Assembly: GCA_002690705.1 (NCBI GenBank)
Contig: NZFO01000009.1
Coordinates: 208,658 to 272,657, forward strand
Origin: Magnetovibrio sp.
Lineage (GTDB): Bacteria; Pseudomonadota; Alphaproteobacteria; Rhodospirillales; Casp-alpha2
Direction of reading: 5' to 3'
Length of the DNA: 64,000 nucleotides
Each line of letters begins with the position of its first letter. Position 1 is the first letter of the stretch. The translations under genes were made by a program, and so were the position numbers. Under the pieces are notes generated by a model. That model did not search any database, had not been told where the DNA came from, and was given only the letters and a program-made list of their open reading frames with translations. Of this stretch, positions 1-9,364 are shown one piece after another.

Positions 1-1179
1 ACCAAGCCCGGCAATTTCAGATCGGCGCTCTTGTGCTATGGTTCCAAGGCCTCCAAGCATTATCCCCAGACTCCCTAAGTTGGCAAAACCGCATAAAGCA
101 TAGACGAGAATAATCCGACTTTTTTCGGACAGTTGTGTATTTTCTAGTTGGGCTAACTCTATATAAGCTACCAATTCGTTCAACACGATTTTAATTCCCA
201 ACAGACTACCTGCGGTCTGTGCCTGATCCCAAGGGACTCCAATTAACCAAGCAACGGGGGACATGATCCATCCAAGAATACGTTGCAGCGTAATAGGGGC
301 GTCAAAGACATCTGGAAAGATTCCAAGACACATGTTTGCCAAACTGACGAGTGCTACCATTACAATTAACATTGCGATAATGTTAAAAAGAAGTTTCACG
401 CCATCCAGTGTCCCTTGCGTGACGGCATCGATCGCTCCCCGGGTGGCGGGGGATGCAATTATTGGTTCAGTGATTTTAGTATTATGCAAGTGGGCTGGCA
501 CGAGTAAACGAGCTATCAAGATGGCCCCTGGAGCATTTATAAAAGAGGCGGTTAAAATATGACCCAATGCGTTGGGAATTGCTGGCCCAATAATACTTGA
601 ATAGAGCACCATCATTGTCCCGGCTATAGTTGCCATGCCTGCCGTCATGATGAGGAAGAGGTCTGCTCGAGAAATTTTATTGATGTAAGGTCGGATTAAA
701 AGTGGAGCTTCCACCATACCGACAAAAATATTAGCGGCTACGCCAACGCCCGCTCCACCGGTGACGCCAAGGGTGCCTCTCAGCACCCAAGCAAAGCATC
801 TGACGATAATTTGGAGTATCCCCCAATGATACAGAAGCGCCGAAAGCGCGCTGATGATAAGAATCACGGGTAACCCCTGAAAAGCCAAAATAAAAGTTGT
901 GCCGGGGGAACGCGCTGTGAAGGGGAGCTCGCCACCACCAAGGTAGCCGAAGACGAGCGAGGTGCCAGCTTTAGTTGCTGCTTGCAAGCCTAAAATAATA
1001 GTATTTAACGCGTGAAAGACCCCTTGAAGGGCTTCAACATTTAATAGGATGGAGGCAATAATTAACTGTATGATGAGAGCTAGACCGGCCTTTTTCCAGG
1101 ATATACTGCGGCGGTTCTCTGAAAAAACCCATGCTATTCCGATTAGGGCTGCTACGCCAAATAAGGATTGACCCGGCAC
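1..1179 (-). CDS. Concentrative nucleoside transporter (CNT/NupC family), C-terminus cut by window edge
   Basis: Inner-membrane cation-coupled nucleoside importer. It starts at a GTG at 1179, preceded by an AGGAG site about 6 bases upstream, and 393 codons stay open to base 1, so the C-terminal end is missing. The N-terminal hydrophobic region is followed by the family core: a Gly-rich loop, the ANIFVG segment, then EAPLLIRPY and the MTAGMATIAG stretch, and near the window edge a second conserved region ending in ERRSEIAGLG. These are hallmarks of CNT proteins. In the nucleobase-binding loop the usual Gln-Thr-Glu before Ala-Pro reads Met-Val-Glu (residues 155-157): the Glu is kept and the other two differ. 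It is divergent from def. The nucleoside specificity (pyrimidine or purine) cannot be set from sequence. Confidence 0.88.
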   Translation of the reverse strand, partial: MPGQSLFGVAALIGIAWVFSENRRSISWKKAGLALIIQLIIASILLNVEALQGVFHALNTIILGLQAATKAGTSLVFGYLGGGELPFTARSPGTTFILAFQGLPVILIISALSALLYHWGILQIIVRCFAWVLRGTLGVTGGAGVGVAANIFVGMVEAPLLIRPYINKISRADLFLIMTAGMATIAGTMMVLYSSIIGPAIPNALGHILTASFINAPGAILIARLLVPAHLHNTKITEPIIASPATRGAIDAVTQGTLDGVKLLFNIIAMLIVMVALVSLANMCLGIFPDVFDAPITLQRILGWIMSPVAWLIGVPWDQAQTAGSLLGIKIVLNELVAYIELAQLENTQLSEKSRIILVYALCGFANLGSLGIMLGGLGTIAQERRSEIAGLG

Positions 1180-1306
1180 AGTATTCTCCTCGCTTTTTAC
1201 ATGTTGCCGATATCTTACATCGAGAGAAGTCTAGGGCAAAGGCTTGACGATTTTGAAACAAATGAATATTCGTTGTCCGTGTTGTACTTCTTAAAGTTGA
1301 GTTTTT

Positions 1307-1822
1307 ATGGCTCTTTTACCGATCATTATAGCCCCAGACCAACGTCTCAAGGTTAAAACTAAATTAGTTGAGGTTGTCGATGACGGGCTTAGGACGTTTA
1401 TGGATGACATGCTTGAAACCATGTATGCCGCAAATGGCATTGGTTTGGCTGCGCCGCAGGTTGGTGACGTGCGGAGCATTATTGTGGTTGACGTTGCTCG
1501 CGCGCAGAAGGAACCACAACCAATGCAAATTATTAATCCCGAAATAGTCTGGACATCTGATACAAAGCATGCGCACGAAGAGGGTTGTTTGTCGTTACCC
1601 AAGAATTATATCGAGGTTATCAGGCCAGAAATAATTCACTTGAAATACCTTGATAGGTTAGGCCATGAGCGGGAACTGGAGGCGAGCGGTATTTTAGCGA
1701 CCTGCATTCAACACGAAATGGATCATCTTCAAGGTATATTGTTCGTTGATTACGTCTCGATAGTTAAGCGTAGCATGATCTTTCGAAAACTCAAAAAAGC
1801 CAAAAAACAAGCGATGGAATAA
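1307..1822 (+). CDS. def: Peptide deformylase
   Basis: Removes the N-terminal formyl group from nascent proteins; a cytoplasmic metalloenzyme acting at the ribosome exit. The 171-residue length is normal. All three family motifs are present: GIGLAAPQ at residues 44-51, EEGCLSLP with metal ligand Cys94, and QHEMDHL with His136, Glu137 and His140. The ATG at 1307 gives the canonical N-terminus, but the ribosome-binding site is weak. fmt starts three bases after the stop codon, so the two are almost certainly co-translated. This joins removal and addition of the formyl group in one operon, a common bacterial arrangement. Confidence 0.97.
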   Translation: MALLPIIIAPDQRLKVKTKLVEVVDDGLRTFMDDMLETMYAANGIGLAAPQVGDVRSIIVVDVARAQKEPQPMQIINPEIVWTSDTKHAHEEGCLSLPKNYIEVIRPEIIHLKYLDRLGHERELEASGILATCIQHEMDHLQGILFVDYVSIVKRSMIFRKLKKAKKQAME

Positions 1823-1825
1823 CCA

Positions 1826-2758
1826 ATGGATACGGATCCATTGCGGTTAATTTTTATGGGCAGCCCTGATTTTGCCGTGCCAGCCTTAAAGGCATTGATA
1901 GATTCAAGACATGAAGTTGTTTGCGTTTACTCACAGCCACCACGACCGGCAGGTCGGGGCCAAAAAGAAACTCTTTGCCCTATTCATTCGTTTGCGGATA
2001 GGAATAGAATTCCGGTTCGCTCTCCTTTGTCCCTCAGGGATGATGAGGTTCAGAGAAATTTTGCGCGGCTCAAGTTGGATGCTGTTGTTGTTGTTGCCTA
2101 TGGGCTGATGTTACCTCAAGCTATTCTTAATGCACCGAAACTCGGATGTTTTAATATTCATGCTTCCCTTTTGCCACGTTGGCGCGGGGCTGCACCGATT
2201 CAGCGCGCGATTGAAGCTGGTGACGAAAAAACAGGCGTTTCAATCATGGCTATGGACGAAGGTTTGGATACGGGGGGTATTTACCTAGTGCGTGAGACCC
2301 TAATAACCTCAAAAACCACAACGAGTGATCTTCATGATATCTTGGCAGTGGAGGGCGCAGAAATGATTGTTGAAGCGCTTGAGCGAACCTCAAAAAAGGA
2401 ATTAAAGGCAGTTCCGCAATCGGTCAACGGTGTCACCTATGCCGAAAAGTTGACACGCGATGAGGGACGCGTGAACTGGCAACGCTCTTCTGTTAAGTTA
2501 AACCTGCAAATTCGGGCTCTCAATCCCCGACCAGGAGTTTGGTGTGAATTGAATGGTATGCGGCTCAAAATTCTTGCAGCGACTCCTGAATGGGGTGTCA
2601 AAGGTGAGCCCGGAACTGTGGTGGGCTTGCCGTTGGTTGTGGCTTGTGGGGAGGGGGCTTTGAGGGTGCAAAAGGCTCAACGATCTGGAAAAGGGAGTAT
2701 GGATATTGCTGATTTAGTCCGCGGTATCCCTATTGCAATCGGCACAAAATTGGGGTGA
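1826..2758 (+). CDS. fmt: Methionyl-tRNA formyltransferase
   Basis: Formylates initiator Met-tRNA using 10-formyltetrahydrofolate. The 310-residue length fits the family. The N-terminal formyltransferase fold begins at LIFMGSPDFAVPAL. The catalytic set is visible: Asn110, His112 and Asp148, with the SLLPRWRGAAPI loop from residue 114 and DEGLDTG after it. The C-terminal half is the tRNA-binding OB-like domain (INWQR-like segment NWQRSSVKL, then IRALNPRPG). It starts three bases downstream of def without its own clear ribosome-binding site, which suggests translational coupling. In many alphaproteobacteria truA follows fmt; here a 727-bp gap follows instead. Confidence 0.97.
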   Translation: MDTDPLRLIFMGSPDFAVPALKALIDSRHEVVCVYSQPPRPAGRGQKETLCPIHSFADRNRIPVRSPLSLRDDEVQRNFARLKLDAVVVVAYGLMLPQAILNAPKLGCFNIHASLLPRWRGAAPIQRAIEAGDEKTGVSIMAMDEGLDTGGIYLVRETLITSKTTTSDLHDILAVEGAEMIVEALERTSKKELKAVPQSVNGVTYAEKLTRDEGRVNWQRSSVKLNLQIRALNPRPGVWCELNGMRLKILAATPEWGVKGEPGTVVGLPLVVACGEGALRVQKAQRSGKGSMDIADLVRGIPIAIGTKLG

Positions 2759-3485
2759 CGCTATTGTGTTCCCAAAAATTCGTTAGAGAAATCTCGAGGA
2801 GCATCTCACTGATAGTTAGTAGATCGTCAATCGTTGCTCCTCACGAAAGTATCTTCATAAACGTGTTAAGTAAACATACCTAGCTTTAAGTTTATGCTCT
2901 GCAAAATAAGTAAAGGTGTTCACACAAGTTTAACAATCAGACTGCAGCGTGGCTGAGGGTTTCGTTTTTTGAGGTAATTTTAGTATCAGTTTGGACGTAA
3001 AAATCTCTCTTTCAATTCACTAGCCTCTCGGGCCAAATCAACGTCGCAACCGGTATGTGTTAAAGAGCTACATGCATTAATTGTTCAGTCGGTTTAAACT
3101 ATTCATCCGCGCGCGCGGCAAATCATTGGCTTAAATGAAAAATTTAACATTGAATTTTGACGAGAAAGCATAGCCTTAAAAATGAGTCAGGGTCGGATAT
3201 CGTTGCATATATTTCTGATGTTATGGCTACCTCCGACAAATAATCCCAGATTGGGCAAGACGGATTTATGCTTTTTAAAAAACGTATGACATCAGAGAAC
3301 ACGAGTACTCATAAGCCCAATGTTTTGATCGGACTCCTCAGTGTTACAATGTTGTTGATAAATTAGTTCCGTCTGCGTCCAGTTCATCAGTGGTCAAAGG
3401 GTATTGTTTCCTTGGGTCAATAGGGGGATAAAGTTCGTTCTTAAGTTTACAAGCATCAGTTTGTATTGACCGAGGGATATAAAAC
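2759..3485. other. 727-bp gap between fmt and aspS
   Basis: No recognisable gene. Stops are frequent in all frames. The best open stretch is a 32-codon ATG frame at 3268-3366 with a hydrophobic C-terminal half (VLIGLLSV) and a weak upstream ACGGA; it could be chance or the stub of a decayed membrane protein. The promoter of aspS must lie in the last part of this gap. Confidence 0.5.
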
Positions 3486-5297
3486 GTGAGTGACAATTTG
3501 CATCCATTTCGAAGCCACACTTGCGGCGAATTAAGTCGGGGTCATATTGGGGAAAAGGTCCGATTATCTGGTTGGATTCATGCTAAACGAGATCACGGCA
3601 ATCTTGTCTTTATCGATTTGAGAGATGAGTTTGGCTTGACCCAATGCGTTATCGATATTTCAAGCTCTTTGTTTAATTCGGTAGAAACTGTCCGTATAGA
3701 GAGTGTCATAACGGTGACTGGAAAAGTAGTGGAGCGGTCAAACGAGACAATTAATCCAAGTATTAAAACAGGTCATGTGGAAGTGCATATGGAGGCAGTG
3801 GTAGTTGAGAGTTCTGCGGACGTGTTGCCAATGCTAGTTGCAGGGGATCAAGAATTTGGCGAAGACATCAGGCTTCGGTATAGATTTCTAGATTTGCGAC
3901 GAAATCAATTGCATAAGAATATCCAACTCCGGTCAAAAGTAATTTCCTCAATTCGTCGCCGTATGACTGATCAAGGGTTTTTGGAGGTCCAGACGCCCAT
4001 TTTAACTGCGTCTTCCCCTGAGGGAGCAAGAGATTATTTGGTGCCCAGCCGTAACCATCCGGGTGAATTTTATGCGCTGCCTCAAGCGCCGCAACAATTT
4101 AAGCAGTTGCTTATGGTTTCTGGCTTTGACAAATACTTTCAGATCGCTCCGTGTTTCCGTGATGAAGATGCACGGGCTGATAGATCGCCCGGTGAGTTTT
4201 ATCAATTAGATTTTGAAATGGCGTTCGTCACCCAAGAAGATGTATTTAACGCTATTGAACCTGTGTTGGCTGGTGTGTTTTTAGAATTTGGCGGTGACCA
4301 TACAGTAACTAAAATGCCTTTTCCGCGGATTCCGTACAAGGAAGCAATGCTCAAATACGGCACCGATAAGCCAGACTTACGAAACCCGTTAACCATTCAA
4401 GATGTGACTAATTCGTTTCGTAACGGAGGATTTGGTTTGTTTGCCAAAATCATTGATGCGGGTGGAATAGTCAGAGCTATTCGGGTGCCGGGTGCCGGAA
4501 ACCAACCGCGCAGTTTTTTTGATAAACTTAATGACTGGGCTCGCCAAGAAGGAGGAGGTGGCCTTGGATATATTATTTTTGGCGAAGATGGGAATACTAA
4601 AGGACCGATTGCGAAGAATTTAGAGACTGAAAAAATTAGTGAAATCGAAACGAAGACTGGCACAAAAAATGGCGACGCCGTGTTTTTCGTATCCGGGGAG
4701 GTGGGGGAGGCTGAGAGGTTCTCTGGGCTTGCGCGTGAGCGGCTGTGCACCGAGTTATCCTTGCGGTCTGGCGGACAATTTAATTTCTGTTGGATTGTTG
4801 ATTACCCAATGTTTGAACTGAATGAAGAGGCAGGAAAAATTGAGTTTTCTCACAATCCATTTTCTATGCCTCAAGGGGGTCTTGACGCTCTTCAGACGCA
4901 AGATCCTCTGGATGTAATGGCATATCAATATGACATTGTTTGTAATGGTGTTGAATTATCTTCTGGGGCGATCCGAAATCATCGTGAAGATATCATGGTT
5001 AAAGCATTTGAAATCGCCGGTTATGATCGATCTGTCGTAGAAGAGGAATTCGGTGGAATGTTGCGTGCGTTCCGATTTGGTGCTCCACCGCATGGTGGGT
5101 CTGCGCCCGGAATCGATAGAATCGTGATGCTTCTCGCTAATGAGCCGAATATTCGCGAAGTTATTGCGTTTCCAATGAACCAACGGGCTGAAGATTTATT
5201 AATGGGGGCGCCTAGCAAAGTGGATGACTCGCGGCTTAGGGAATTGGGTTTAAAGCTAAATTTGCCAAAAATTAAGACCAGTCCCAACTCTGTCTAG
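3486..5297 (+). CDS. aspS: Aspartyl-tRNA synthetase (bacterial type)
   Basis: Class II aminoacyl-tRNA synthetase charging tRNA-Asp. 603 residues, the long bacterial form with the GAD insertion domain. The N-terminal OB-fold anticodon domain includes [23 protein letters not shown]. Motif 2 is [19 protein letters not shown], with the one-residue insertion (SPGEF) that I associate with alphaproteobacterial enzymes. Motif 3 is [13 protein letters not shown]. It starts at GTG 3486, with GAGGG about 10 bases upstream. Whether it is discriminating or also charges tRNA-Asn cannot be judged without knowing if asnS or gatCAB exists elsewhere. Confidence 0.97.
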   Translation: MSDNLHPFRSHTCGELSRGHIGEKVRLSGWIHAKRDHGNLVFIDLRDEFGLTQCVIDISSSLFNSVETVRIESVITVTGKVVERSNETINPSIKTGHVEVHMEAVVVESSADVLPMLVAGDQEFGEDIRLRYRFLDLRRNQLHKNIQLRSKVISSIRRRMTDQGFLEVQTPILTASSPEGARDYLVPSRNHPGEFYALPQAPQQFKQLLMVSGFDKYFQIAPCFRDEDARADRSPGEFYQLDFEMAFVTQEDVFNAIEPVLAGVFLEFGGDHTVTKMPFPRIPYKEAMLKYGTDKPDLRNPLTIQDVTNSFRNGGFGLFAKIIDAGGIVRAIRVPGAGNQPRSFFDKLNDWARQEGGGGLGYIIFGEDGNTKGPIAKNLETEKISEIETKTGTKNGDAVFFVSGEVGEAERFSGLARERLCTELSLRSGGQFNFCWIVDYPMFELNEEAGKIEFSHNPFSMPQGGLDALQTQDPLDVMAYQYDIVCNGVELSSGAIRNHREDIMVKAFEIAGYDRSVVEEEFGGMLRAFRFGAPPHGGSAPGIDRIVMLLANEPNIREVIAFPMNQRAEDLLMGAPSKVDDSRLRELGLKLNLPKIKTSPNSV

Positions 5298-5474
5298 GTT
5301 TGTTGAACGTTTAATTATTAAAAATCAGTTGCCTAGAGTTTATTTAACAGGCCATACTATCGAATAAAGCGATAGCGAGATGTGAGTTTTGACAAGGCAT
5401 CATTACTCCAAGAATTTAATCGTTTTGGTAGGGCTCTATTGGAGCCTCTTATCAAGATTAGTGGTGCAAGTAAA

Positions 5475-6437
5475 ATGGGTTTGTTTGGGAAATTAGTTTT
5501 AAGAAAGGCCTTGATAATTGGGTTAAGTTGTTGGGGGCTTAGCGGGTGCGCCATGCCTTTGCCATTGCAAGTTGCATCATGGGCTTTGGACGGTCTCTCG
5601 TATGTTGCGACAGATAAATCAATGACTGACCATGGTTTATCAATGGTTGCGCAAAAAGATTGCGCCCTCCTCCGAGGGTTGACCGAGGGAAGTATCTGCA
5701 AAAACTGGGATGATGCGGCGACATTAGTTGCAGACACACAGCACGAAAAAGTTCGCCCGTCCTCGGAGATGAGGATGACTAAGGTACGAGAGGCAGACTT
5801 GGCGAGCGTGGTCAAAAATATGGCTTCACGGGGAATGAACTTGAAGACTTTGTTGCCGATGGAAAAAGATTTTGAAAAATTAAATTCAGTTGCCGAGTGG
5901 GAGAGAGGATCACTTAATTCTCTCAGGGTGTCTCAACACTCCGGTGATCAACAACCTAAAACTAGTTTGAGTAGAACTGTAAAAAATTTATCGGCTCCGC
6001 GTAAACCTAAGGCCTTAATAGCAAGTGATCTGGTGGCGCCGGTCACAACGCAGATTAAGTTACCCCCTCTAAAAAATTACTCTATAAACGCTTCGCATTT
6101 AGCTACTGATATTTCGGATAATCCTATTTTGGGAATTTATTATGTGATAGGTAGTTTCCGTAATTTCAAAAATGCAAAATTGTTTGCAGTTCGACATGGT
6201 AATATTGCCCCTAATGTTCTTGTAGCCGAAGCTAATGAAACGACCGTCTATCGAGTGGTTGTCGGTCCAGTCAGTAAGGAAGACACAAAGCATACATTTA
6301 AACGTATGGTGCGTGCGGGTTTGCCGGATAGCTGGGCTATTCGAGTTCAGACCGGGGATTGGCGCCTTGCTCACCAAGTGATTGACGAGGGCCCAAACAA
6401 TTTAGCATCCATAGAATTGGCCCGAGCGGTTCGTTGA
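5475..6437 (+). CDS. Putative lipoprotein with C-terminal SPOR domain
   Basis: The frame is open from a GTG at 5382, but the ATG at 5475 gives a convincing lipoprotein signal: a Lys/Arg start, a hydrophobic run, then LSGC with the lipidated Cys at residue 25. I therefore prefer 5475. The middle of the protein is polar and low in recognisable domains. The last about 85 residues, from NPILGIYYVIGSF through YRVVVGPV to WAIRVQTGDWRLA, match the SPOR fold (aromatic-rich strand, NAKLFA helix, YRVVVGP strand). SPOR domains bind denuded peptidoglycan at division sites, so an envelope or septal role is likely. SPOR lipoproteins include RlpA and DamX-type proteins, but no RlpA catalytic domain is seen. 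Exact function unknown. Confidence 0.7.
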   Translation: MGLFGKLVLRKALIIGLSCWGLSGCAMPLPLQVASWALDGLSYVATDKSMTDHGLSMVAQKDCALLRGLTEGSICKNWDDAATLVADTQHEKVRPSSEMRMTKVREADLASVVKNMASRGMNLKTLLPMEKDFEKLNSVAEWERGSLNSLRVSQHSGDQQPKTSLSRTVKNLSAPRKPKALIASDLVAPVTTQIKLPPLKNYSINASHLATDISDNPILGIYYVIGSFRNFKNAKLFAVRHGNIAPNVLVAEANETTVYRVVVGPVSKEDTKHTFKRMVRAGLPDSWAIRVQTGDWRLAHQVIDEGPNNLASIELARAVR

Positions 6438-6689
6438 GGGTTGGTGTCCCCACTCAGAGGCTCCTGCACTATCGGTAGGTTCCCGACGTGCCAGTCTCTC
6501 AAAATAAGAGGGGCGGGGGTGGTAATCAAAATACCCAATGGCTCACAACTCTCTGAAAATCATGAATTATAACTTTGCGCGAAGATTAAATCGAAAAAGA
6601 AACAAAAAATGTAATTATGTTCGCTGCGCCATAGCATGATTAAACTGATCTAGACTGCTAAATATTAGCTTTACTTAAAGAGGATTGAA

Positions 6690-7547
6690 ATGGTGCAAAA
6701 TAATATTTTGCTCTCCATTACCGGAGTTTGTGCTGCTCTCCACTTAACCTTTTTAGCTCCAAATCATGTTTATAGTGAGGAATTAGTATCTCATAGAGCG
6801 GTTTACGGAATGAAGTTGAAATCTGCTGTGCGTGGTTCTGGCATATCTGGGGCTACGGGCAAAATGATATATAATTTTCAAAGTAGTTGCGAGGGATGGG
6901 CGTCTGATACAAATGTCAAACTAGTCCTATTTTATAAATGGGGGGATATTAGGTCAACAATTTGGTCATTCGCTAGTTGGGAGGCACGTAACGGCAGTTC
7001 CTATCACTTTCACTCTCAGCAAGCTGAGAATGGGGTCATTACTGAGGTTCTAAAAGGAATAGTAAAGCGTAGGTCAAATAACCGGCAAATTGTTGTGAAA
7101 TTTGCGACCCCTATGGATACAGAGATTACTCTGCACAGAGAAACATTATTTCCCTCAATGCATCTAAAAAAGCTTTTTGCAGCCGTTAAATCGGATGCGA
7201 AAATGATTAATCGGGTAGTTTTTGACGGCACCAGCATTGATAACCCCTACGAGATTAACGCAGTTGTTTCCCGGGGCTCCCCGTTGCGTGGCACTAAACG
7301 TGTTAATAAACTGGAACAAATCTTAAACAAAGCTGGTTTTCCAACCATGAAGACTCAGCATTTTCGGCTGGCGTTTTTTGCAGATATACGTCAACAAATG
7401 ATAACTGAGCAGCACACTCCTAAATTTGAACTTGGAATTGACTATCGTGCCGATGGTGTGGCACGCTTTATTCGTCAAGATTTCGATACATTTAGTATTG
7501 ATCTGGAACTTGAAAATATTGAGAAAATTAACGAGTTACCTTGTTGA
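6690..7547 (+). CDS. EipB-like periplasmic protein (DUF1849)
   Basis: 285 residues with an N-terminal signal peptide (hydrophobic run ILLSITGVCAALHLTFLA). After it comes the family opening LVSHRAVYGMKL, followed by the SGATGKMIYNF strand and SSCEGW. EipB in Brucella is a periplasmic beta-spiral protein needed for envelope integrity, with a disulfide joining an N-terminal and a C-terminal cysteine. Here the Cys in SSCEGW and the very last residue (Cys285) are positioned for the same bond. The ribosome-binding site AGAGGA precedes the ATG. It stands alone; neighbours are a SPOR lipoprotein upstream and a divergent-facing kinase downstream. Confidence 0.8.
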   Translation: MVQNNILLSITGVCAALHLTFLAPNHVYSEELVSHRAVYGMKLKSAVRGSGISGATGKMIYNFQSSCEGWASDTNVKLVLFYKWGDIRSTIWSFASWEARNGSSYHFHSQQAENGVITEVLKGIVKRRSNNRQIVVKFATPMDTEITLHRETLFPSMHLKKLFAAVKSDAKMINRVVFDGTSIDNPYEINAVVSRGSPLRGTKRVNKLEQILNKAGFPTMKTQHFRLAFFADIRQQMITEQHTPKFELGIDYRADGVARFIRQDFDTFSIDLELENIEKINELPC

Positions 7548-7737
7548 TTATTCAGGTTCTTGATTTTCCCCATATTCTATCCATTTACGGCATTATACGT
7601 GGATTCAAAGCAAGGAATTCATTGATCTTTGATATATTTGTCTAAAATACTTACCCGCGTGAAATTGCTCTGACCAAGAAAATCTATGAGAGGTTTAATG
7701 TAAATTGTAGCATGTATATGCCCCAAACAAGCTCCAC

Positions 7738-8664
7738 TTACCATAACCAAGCTGCTCCTCGAACACCACTCGAGTCACCATGAATGTTTTGCACTAAGCG
7801 CGTAGCGCAATGATCAGAAAAAACCCAATCTTGCCAAATTAGAGGTACGGTATCATAAAGTCGGTGGATATTTGAGAGGCCACCTCCCAAGACAATAACA
7901 TCAGGGTCAAGAACATTTATTACACTCGCTAAGGCACGAGCTAGTCTATGTTCATAACGGGCCATAACGTATACCGCTGCGGGGTCGTATAAATCGCACT
8001 TTTTTGCTATATCTGCAGCTTTCAAATTAGTCCCTGTGATCACTTTGAAATCAGCCTCTAAGGCAGGTCCTGATAAATAAGTCTCGATACATCGTGATTT
8101 ACCGCAGTAGCATTTTCGTTCCTTGTGTTTTGTCTCGTGCTTTGAGGCATTATTATCAGCACTTGGAGTGGACCATGGAAGCGGGAGGTGACCCCACTCA
8201 CCAGCAATCCGATTCCGGCCGGGCCATAATTTTCCATTAATTACTATGCCGCCGCCAACACCTGTTCCAAGTATCACGCCAAATACACTATTGGCACCTT
8301 TACCCGCACCATCGTATGCTTCGGATACCGCGAAGCAATCTGCGTCGTTTGCAATTCGGACAGGGCGTTGTAATACTCGTGAGAGGTCTTCATCAAGAGG
8401 CATCCCTGTGAGGCAAGTACTGTTGGAATTTTTAACTAATCCTGTAGCTGGTGATAAAGAGCCAGGTATCCCTATACCTACAGGTACATCCAGTTGTATT
8501 TTATGCTCAACAGTTAAATCTTTTACCAAATCTCGAATAGCAATAATTGTGTCGTAGTAATTTCCAACTGGAGTATCCATTCGAACACGATTTAGTTCTT
8601 TCCCGTTATCCTGGATGACGATGGCTTCGATTTTTGTGCCACCTAAATCAATACCAATTTTCAT
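7738..8664 (-). CDS. mak: Fructokinase, ROK family (Mak-like)
   Basis: ATP-dependent sugar kinase converting fructose to fructose-6-phosphate. 308 residues. The N-terminal ATP-binding motif is IGIDLGGTKIEAI. The substrate loop is NDADCFAVSEA, with GTGVGGG after it, then GEWGHLPL with the zinc-ligand His, and the ROK zinc motif CYCGKSRCIE. The C-terminal part, with LDPDVIVLGGGLSN and HGDSSGVRGAAWLW, closely resembles enterobacterial Mak (YajF) as I remember it, so the fructokinase assignment is better supported than the alternative NagK. It is divergent from the HTH gene at 8886 across 221 bp, which must hold both promoters. No sugar transporter is adjacent. Confidence 0.85.
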   Translation of the reverse strand: MKIGIDLGGTKIEAIVIQDNGKELNRVRMDTPVGNYYDTIIAIRDLVKDLTVEHKIQLDVPVGIGIPGSLSPATGLVKNSNSTCLTGMPLDEDLSRVLQRPVRIANDADCFAVSEAYDGAGKGANSVFGVILGTGVGGGIVINGKLWPGRNRIAGEWGHLPLPWSTPSADNNASKHETKHKERKCYCGKSRCIETYLSGPALEADFKVITGTNLKAADIAKKCDLYDPAAVYVMARYEHRLARALASVINVLDPDVIVLGGGLSNIHRLYDTVPLIWQDWVFSDHCATRLVQNIHGDSSGVRGAAWLW

Positions 8665-8885
8665 CGTTTTATTTCAATTTTTGTCGCTTGATACACAAGT
8701 ATATCAGCTACGACTCGTTTATACTCTATCGTAATAACGAATAACTTATCATTGGGAAACAATACAAGAAGACAGGAGATAATATATTATTTCCGATATT
8801 TTTAGGGTTATTAATGCTTTAGACACAAATATTTGTTTGATTAGGAACAAGTTTCAGTTACACACAATTCGTATTTACAGGAAGA

Positions 8886-9347
8886 ATGGAATTCAAGTTG
8901 AGCAGGCGCGATCTTATAAAAACATCCGATTCATCGGTTCCCGTTTTTCAAGGATTGTGTGCGCTCGCCGTTACTGGTCGGGAAATTGCGGCGGCACTGC
9001 GTGTTTCTCCAGCTAGTGTTAGTAAATGGCGAAATGGAAAATCTAAAGTGCCGGACGATGTACTAGTGTTTTTAACTCTCTTATTGGGAGATCAAATTGA
9101 GTGTGGCAGGGACACTAAGTTGGGATCGAGTGCGGCTACCTCGGGCGGGAGACAAACTGTCTTAATTATGGCGGAATCTGAATTGCGACTACAAGAACGC
9201 CTCAATGCGCGACTACCGTCAATGGCTATTCGGGAAGGTGTGAGGCGTTATAGGTTGTGGTGGAATGGCACTCGTAACTCTATTCTGCTTCAACCGAGTT
9301 TGATCAGTCATGGATTTAACGGGCGGCACTTCACTAGTTTGCGATAA
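8886..9347 (+). CDS. Helix-turn-helix protein of unknown role
   Basis: 153 residues, ATG preceded by AGGAAG. Residues about 30-65 form a Cro/XRE-type helix-turn-helix: TGREIAAALRVSPASVSKWR, where SPASVSKW looks like the recognition helix, followed by a Leu-rich helix (VLVFLTLLLG). The remainder is basic and Arg-rich (ELRLQERLNARL, EGVRRYRLWWNGTRNS) with no domain I recognise. The stop lies 17 bases before the next gene, which has its own strong ribosome-binding site, so the two form an operon. It is divergent from mak. It may regulate itself or that operon, or the HTH may only dock the partner; neither is shown. Confidence 0.65.
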   Translation: MEFKLSRRDLIKTSDSSVPVFQGLCALAVTGREIAAALRVSPASVSKWRNGKSKVPDDVLVFLTLLLGDQIECGRDTKLGSSAATSGGRQTVLIMAESELRLQERLNARLPSMAIREGVRRYRLWWNGTRNSILLQPSLISHGFNGRHFTSLR

Positions 9348-9364
9348 GATTCACGGAGGAAATT

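Noticed and set aside
3268..3366. 32-codon frame with a hydrophobic end in the fmt-aspS gap
   Set aside because: Too short and with only a weak ribosome-binding site; could be chance.
4397..4750. 117-codon minus-strand frame within aspS
   Set aside because: Lies wholly inside a clear full-length aspS in the antisense direction; Ser/Pro/Leu-rich shadow.
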